From Planctomycetota bacterium (GTDB lineage Bacteria; Planctomycetota; Phycisphaerae; Sedimentisphaerales; Anaerobacaceae): a stretch of 7,963 nucleotides of DNA. A model generated the notes under the pieces. That model had not been told where the DNA came from. It saw only the letters and a list, made by a program, of their open reading frames with translations, and ran no database searches. Shown one piece after another: positions 6,201-7,963 of this stretch (position 1 is the stretch's first letter; every line of letters starts with the position of its first letter). Location of the stretch: positions 1-7,963 of the forward strand of contig JADFHU010000229.1 of the NCBI GenBank assembly GCA_022567055.1, written 5' to 3'. The position numbers and the translations under genes are program-made.

Positions 6201-6704
6201 ATCGGAATACCACTCGCGCTTACCCTCCGTTTCCCAGTCGAAATACCCGCCATACCAATCAAGCACTGGCGCTGACAGACTATCCGGGGCAAAGGTCGAG
6301 AAATGAAAGGTCACGATGCCGCAGCCCCGCTTCATCATCCGATCGACGAACTGAACGCGTTCGGCAGAGGCCAGGTGGGGTGCCTCACGTCCGTTTTCAC
6401 CATCCCGGCCGTCTGAGATGATCATGATGGTGTCGGCCGCCTCCAGGGCAGCCGTCTCATTGGGCCAGCCGTCAAAGAATGTCACTACCTCCACCTGCGT
6501 TTGGACATTTGAGTTCTCGAGCATCGTCTTCACCAAGCGCACGGACCAGGGGTAGTCGTGAATCCGGTTACCTTGGGGCCCATGGCTCTTGATACCGGCG
6601 ATCAGGACGATCTGCTTTTTTTCCGCAGCCCCCACCGGCACCACGCACAATGCCAGAAGCATACTCACTAAGGTGATACACACTCGTGTTTTCACGATAA
6701 ACAA
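3234..6704 (-). CDS. Secreted ThuA / beta-propeller / HEAT / PVC-type haem-binding protein
   Basis: This 1156-residue multidomain protein starts with a Sec signal peptide ending near VPVGAA (residue 27). Residues about 31-272 are ThuA-like, a class-I glutamine-amidotransferase-like fold linked to sugar utilisation: IVLIAGIKSHGPQGNRIHDY, then DTIMIISDG and FATTCGHFYDNWEH. Residues about 335-690 form a sorbosone/glucose-dehydrogenase-like beta-propeller, with LRDTDGDDQFDQ (a possible calcium loop), SGEHGPHNIVLGPD, SSGLRNSFDLAFN and EFGWRGD. Residues about 705-960 are helical and HEAT-like. The C-terminal domain (about 1010-1156) matches the Pirellula/Verrucomicrobium-type putative haem-binding domain: FAAVGCVVCHRIQGQGG (C1029, C1032, H1033), IGPDLSSIGQRF and DGSTLSGRIV. 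The likely role is periplasmic redox processing of a carbohydrate, with electrons passing to the haem. The substrate is unknown. The first codon is TTG. A GTG at 6693-6695 is the alternative, giving MKTRVCITLV. Confidence 0.9.
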   Translation of the reverse strand: MFIVKTRVCITLVSMLLALCVVPVGAAEKKQIVLIAGIKSHGPQGNRIHDYPWSVRLVKTMLENSNVQTQVEVVTFFDGWPNETAALEAADTIMIISDGRDGENGREAPHLASAERVQFVDRMMKRGCGIVTFHFSTFAPDSLSAPVLDWYGGYFDWETEGKREWYSDITTMEAEVAPATPGHAVLAGVSPFTMREEFYFDIRFRPDDPRWKPIWSVASLAGTKPKGRVVAWAVERADGGRGFATTCGHFYDNWEHAAFRKTLLNAVAWTAKVDIPENGVESKFFDRDEMQTHLAGGKVITAEAVESADDTVYADAPYWYKPGHPLNPAEATSIQTLPGFKAERILTVPEEFGSWTALTVDAKGRLIAAAQHKPGLYRVTPPPIGDHTAETKVEKLEGVATQMGWSHGLLYAFDSLYVTVAEGNETTKTGVYRLRDTDGDDQFDQSRLLLELDASGEHGPHNIVLGPDHNSLYMICGNGTQLPDVVERRRPVATEGIDHLMPPGFDSSHHTVGGWVIRFGPDGGDWELISSGLRNSFDLAFNRAGDLFTFDSDMEWDLGAPWYRPTRICHLVSGAEFGWRGDAAKWPEHYEDSVGPVVNIGPSSPTGVKFGYGARFPAKYQNALYACDWTFATIHAVHLQPHGASYRAEVEEFVGGSGLPVTNLAIGRDGALYFAVGGRRLGSALYRVYYTGSEATARVSSDSEIPADVQALHVQRKKLESFHATLDPQALDTAWSAMGHADRAIRFAARVAIESQPADRWRARVLAETDAATALTALLALARQGSVADQRQVLDRLARLPWQRFSTSQKLLATRVYELALARGEDALATHHPLVRRRLRPLFPDEQERVNRELSRLLCFLGDRSVITPLLDLMASDTGERPHLGSGYFVRNPKYGIAVRDMLESAPLMDRMHHAQMLLWLDDGWTRDQRRRYHQLIADAKTNSKGGHQYVGLWNRIREISLDQVSEDQREAFESIGAAPILPMRAEGAPEPKGPSREWSLDEAIEVVAMGLEGRDTEHGRGMFAAVGCVVCHRIQGQGGAIGPDLSSIGQRFTIRDILDTTINPSKTISDQYQMMTLELKDGSTLSGRIVSRDARSTRIATNLMRPTQSSAIDNDSIRRIRPEPVSTMPSGLLDPLNEEELLDLLAYLVSGGRHE

Positions 6705-6713
6705 GATCGATAA

Positions 6714-6720
6714 CCTCTCA
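6714..6720 (-). promoter_or_regulatory. Ribosome binding site supporting a TTG start
   Basis: On the minus strand TGAGAGG (6720 down to 6714) lies nine bases before TTG at 6702-6704 and 18 bases before the in-frame GTG at 6693-6695. The spacing favours the TTG. The GTG start would give a more typical basic N-terminus for the signal peptide, so the choice is not final. Confidence 0.5.
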
Positions 6721-6735
6721 AGGAAAGTTCTCTTT

Positions 6736-6762
6736 TCCTCTCTGCCCTCTGAGTCCTCTGTG
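6736..6762 (-). repeat. Three tandem 9-bp CAGAGG-type repeats in the leader of the ThuA/cytochrome gene
   Basis: On the minus strand three adjacent nine-base units read CACAGAGGA (6762-6754), CTCAGAGGG (6753-6745) and CAGAGAGGA (6744-6736), preceded by ACC overlap bases and followed by a decayed fourth unit, AAAGAGAAC. The array is 32 bases upstream of the TTG start. I recall ACCACAGAGGACACAGAGG-like 9-mers as scattered noncoding repeats in diverse environmental bacterial genomes. Their function is unknown to me. Confidence 0.55.
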
Positions 6763-6777
6763 GTTCAAAACTTTGTT

Positions 6778-6793
6778 GCTTCCGGCCGGAGGC
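6778..6793. repeat. GC-rich palindrome in the intergenic gap
   Basis: GCTTCCGG (6778-6785) pairs with CCGGAGGC (6786-6793), with one G-U pair in RNA, around the perfect 10-bp palindrome TCCGGCCGGA (6781-6790). Such short GC-rich dyads resemble REP-type intergenic repeats. In the minus-strand transcript it would form a six-pair stem with a four-base loop. No second copy occurs in this window. Confidence 0.4.
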
Positions 6794-6890
6794 CGTCCTA
6801 TATCCTCTGCGAAGCAAAACAGGCCTTACCGGAGGTGAGGTCGCCCACCTAGACACTCAAGCGAGCGCAAACCTCTGGTCAGTGCCATCT

Positions 6891-6909
6891 GCATCCAACA
6901 CCTGGACGC
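6891..6909 (-). terminator. Stem-loop abutting the stop of the coiled-coil gene
   Basis: Starting one base after the TAG stop (6911-6913), the minus strand reads GCGTCCA, loop GGTGT, TGGATGC: a seven-pair stem with one G-U pair. It is followed by AGATGGCACTG, without a T run. It may be a transcript-end or stabilising structure separating this gene from the one at 6704. Confidence 0.38.
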
Positions 6910-6910
6910 G

Positions 6911-7963
6911 CTACCTCAAGCGTTCTCTGAGGTCCTCAATCAGCCTCCGCATGTCCGCCATCTGCTCGCGTAAATCGTTCAACTCATCACGGAGCGATTC
7001 ATCCTCATGCTCCTCCTCCTCTCTCTCCTCGCGATTTGTCTTGGCGGTGTCGTCCAGACGATGCTCCAGTTCCTTGGCCTCTCGACGGAGCCTATCCGCC
7101 TCGTCGCCTCTGCCCCGCTCTTCGGCCCGCTCGGCACCCTGCTGGAGCCTATGGATCTCTCGCTCCAAGTGTTCGTGTTCCGTAGCACGTACATGCTCGT
7201 GCATTTCCCGTTCCAGCGCTTCCGCTTCCTCGCGGAGTTCATGGACGGCTCTTTCACGGCCCTCTCGTTCGGCTTCCTCCATCGCTCGTCCCAAGTCCCG
7301 CATGCGCGCGTGCATTCGGTCCATGTGTTCATGTCGCTCGTGCGGTGCGTGATGGCGATGGAGTTCTTCGGCGAGCCGATCTGCGCGTTGCCATAGCTGC
7401 TTTGCTTCCTCGATGCGGCCCTCTCGTTCGGCAATTCCAGACCGTTCCCTGAGTTCATCGATCTCGCGTTCTCTCCGGTGTAAGTCCCGTTCTTCTCCCC
7501 CTTCTCCTTTGGATCTTCGGGCATGGACCATTTTCTCTATGCCTTCCGCCTTGGCGCGCAATTCATGGGCCTTGTCATGGTGCCCACGACTCTCAAGGTG
7601 TTCGGCCTCCTTCAAGAGCCCATGCACTTCGACCTCGGCCGCAGCCATCTCGAGTTGCCGCTTGCGTCCCTGGATCTCTCTGCGCATCTGGAGTTCAAGC
7701 TTGGCGGCCTCCGCCTGCAGGCGCTTGGCCATGGCCTCATGCTCCATGGCTTCGATCCGCATCTGATTGATGCGCGTCTCGGTCTCCTCTATCTCAAGCA
7801 TCAGCCTATGTTTTTCCTGCTCAAGGTTGTTGTGGGCCTCGTCGGCAGCGGAAGCCAGTCCGCTGCACAGCAATGCCAAAACAACGATGTGTCTTAGGCT
7901 GTGTCGGAAAACTCGATCTGGCTTCGTGCGGCCCTTTTTCCGCCTGGCTGCATCCGGCTCCAT
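6911..7963 (-). CDS. Secreted histidine- and glutamate-rich coiled-coil repeat protein, 5' end at or beyond the edge
   Basis: The reading frame covers at least 350 residues. A hydrophobic segment IVVLALLCSGLASA (residues 26-39) reads as a Sec signal peptide ending near ASAA, preceded by an unusually long basic stretch. The rest is almost wholly helical and highly charged. Four copies of a unit resembling E-x-x-G-R-x-x-E-A-x-x-L-R-x-x-A-E-x-L-E are visible, with glycines at 127, 182, 235 and 284 (49-55 residues apart). Histidines cluster at 202-218. The C-terminus is an uninterrupted heptad ladder (L324, L328, L331, M335, M338, I342, L345, L349) suited to oligomerisation. I recall such repeats in uncharacterised planctomycete proteins; a structural or envelope role is inference. 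The ATG sits exactly at the window edge, so a start further upstream is possible, and the first ~23 codons may come from an insertion sequence. Confidence 0.72.
   Translation of the reverse strand: MEPDAARRKKGRTKPDRVFRHSLRHIVVLALLCSGLASAADEAHNNLEQEKHRLMLEIEETETRINQMRIEAMEHEAMAKRLQAEAAKLELQMRREIQGRKRQLEMAAAEVEVHGLLKEAEHLESRGHHDKAHELRAKAEGIEKMVHARRSKGEGGEERDLHRREREIDELRERSGIAEREGRIEEAKQLWQRADRLAEELHRHHAPHERHEHMDRMHARMRDLGRAMEEAEREGRERAVHELREEAEALEREMHEHVRATEHEHLEREIHRLQQGAERAEERGRGDEADRLRREAKELEHRLDDTAKTNREEREEEEHEDESLRDELNDLREQMADMRRLIEDLRERLR
7894..7963 (-). mobile_element. Possible terminus of an insertion sequence with a transposase C-terminal remnant
   Basis: At 7897 the plus strand begins GGCTGTGTCGGAAAAC, which resembles the terminal inverted-repeat tips of many DDE-transposase insertion sequences. 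Directly outside it is TTA (7894-7896), compatible with the TNA or TA target sites used by some IS5-family groups. Read on the minus strand one frame off the coiled-coil gene, 22 codons run from the edge and end RSQIEFSDTA then TAA at exactly 7896-7894, as expected for a transposase gene that stops in its own inverted repeat. The other end and the transposase body lie outside the window, so this is a hypothesis. Confidence 0.35.

Noticed and set aside
7010..7030. Uninterrupted 21-base pyrimidine tract, possible triplex DNA or internal ribosome binding site on the other strand
   Set aside because: It simply encodes the Glu/Arg-rich segment of the coiled-coil protein and is not a clean mirror repeat.
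7007..7396. Plus-strand open frame rich in leucine and phenylalanine, membrane-protein-like
   Set aside because: It is antisense to the coiled-coil gene. Codons for Glu/Arg-rich helices read backwards give Leu/Phe/Ser, and there is no family motif. Three more long plus-strand frames in 6882-7897 have the same origin.

Overview
This GC-rich window looks like chromosomal DNA from a bacterium of the Planctomycetota/Verrucomicrobiota (PVC) sphere, or a neighbouring lineage such as Hydrogenedentota. The best pointer is a 1156-residue secreted protein joining a ThuA-like domain, a sorbosone-dehydrogenase-like beta-propeller and a PVC-type haem-binding domain with a CVVCH motif. A second pointer is a secreted protein (1574..2257) of a type I associate with planctomycetes. 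No phylogenetic marker is present, so the assignment is an inference.

Layout. The left edge (2..376, +) holds the C-terminal end of the FAD-binding subunit of a molybdenum hydroxylase (xanthine/CO dehydrogenase type). A small five-cysteine protein (412..618, +) follows and may be co-transcribed. An extended -10 promoter then precedes a secreted DUF1326-type protein (715..1410, +). Next comes a 163-base spacer rich in stem-loops, then a secreted protein of unknown function (1574..2257, +). That gene converges on xdhC (2254..3045, -), the maturation factor for molybdenum hydroxylases, and the two stop codons overlap in one CTAG. The 188-base gap 3046..3233 carries a long inverted repeat. Right of it, on the minus strand, lie the ThuA/propeller/cytochrome gene (3234..6704) and a secreted coiled-coil repeat protein (6911..7963). 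They are separated by a 206-base gap with a 9-bp tandem repeat and two small dyads.

How the genes relate. The FAD subunit and XdhC belong to one enzyme system, yet they lie on opposite strands about 1.9 kb apart with three unrelated-looking genes between them. Most other products carry Sec signal peptides, so the window is dominated by envelope or periplasmic proteins. No CRISPR array, rRNA or tRNA was recognised. The right edge may be the terminus of an insertion sequence: the last ~67 bases begin with an IS-like tip, and an alternative minus-strand frame ends in a stop codon exactly beside it.

The least explained signals are (a) mutually exclusive RNA pairings around a distant Shine-Dalgarno sequence before the 1574 gene, (b) the 60-bp dyad with a LacI-operator-like core upstream of xdhC, (c) a ten-G run inside the conserved glycine motif of xdhC, and (d) the possible IS end at the 5' end of the coiled-coil gene. 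I found no defence system or other large undescribed system.
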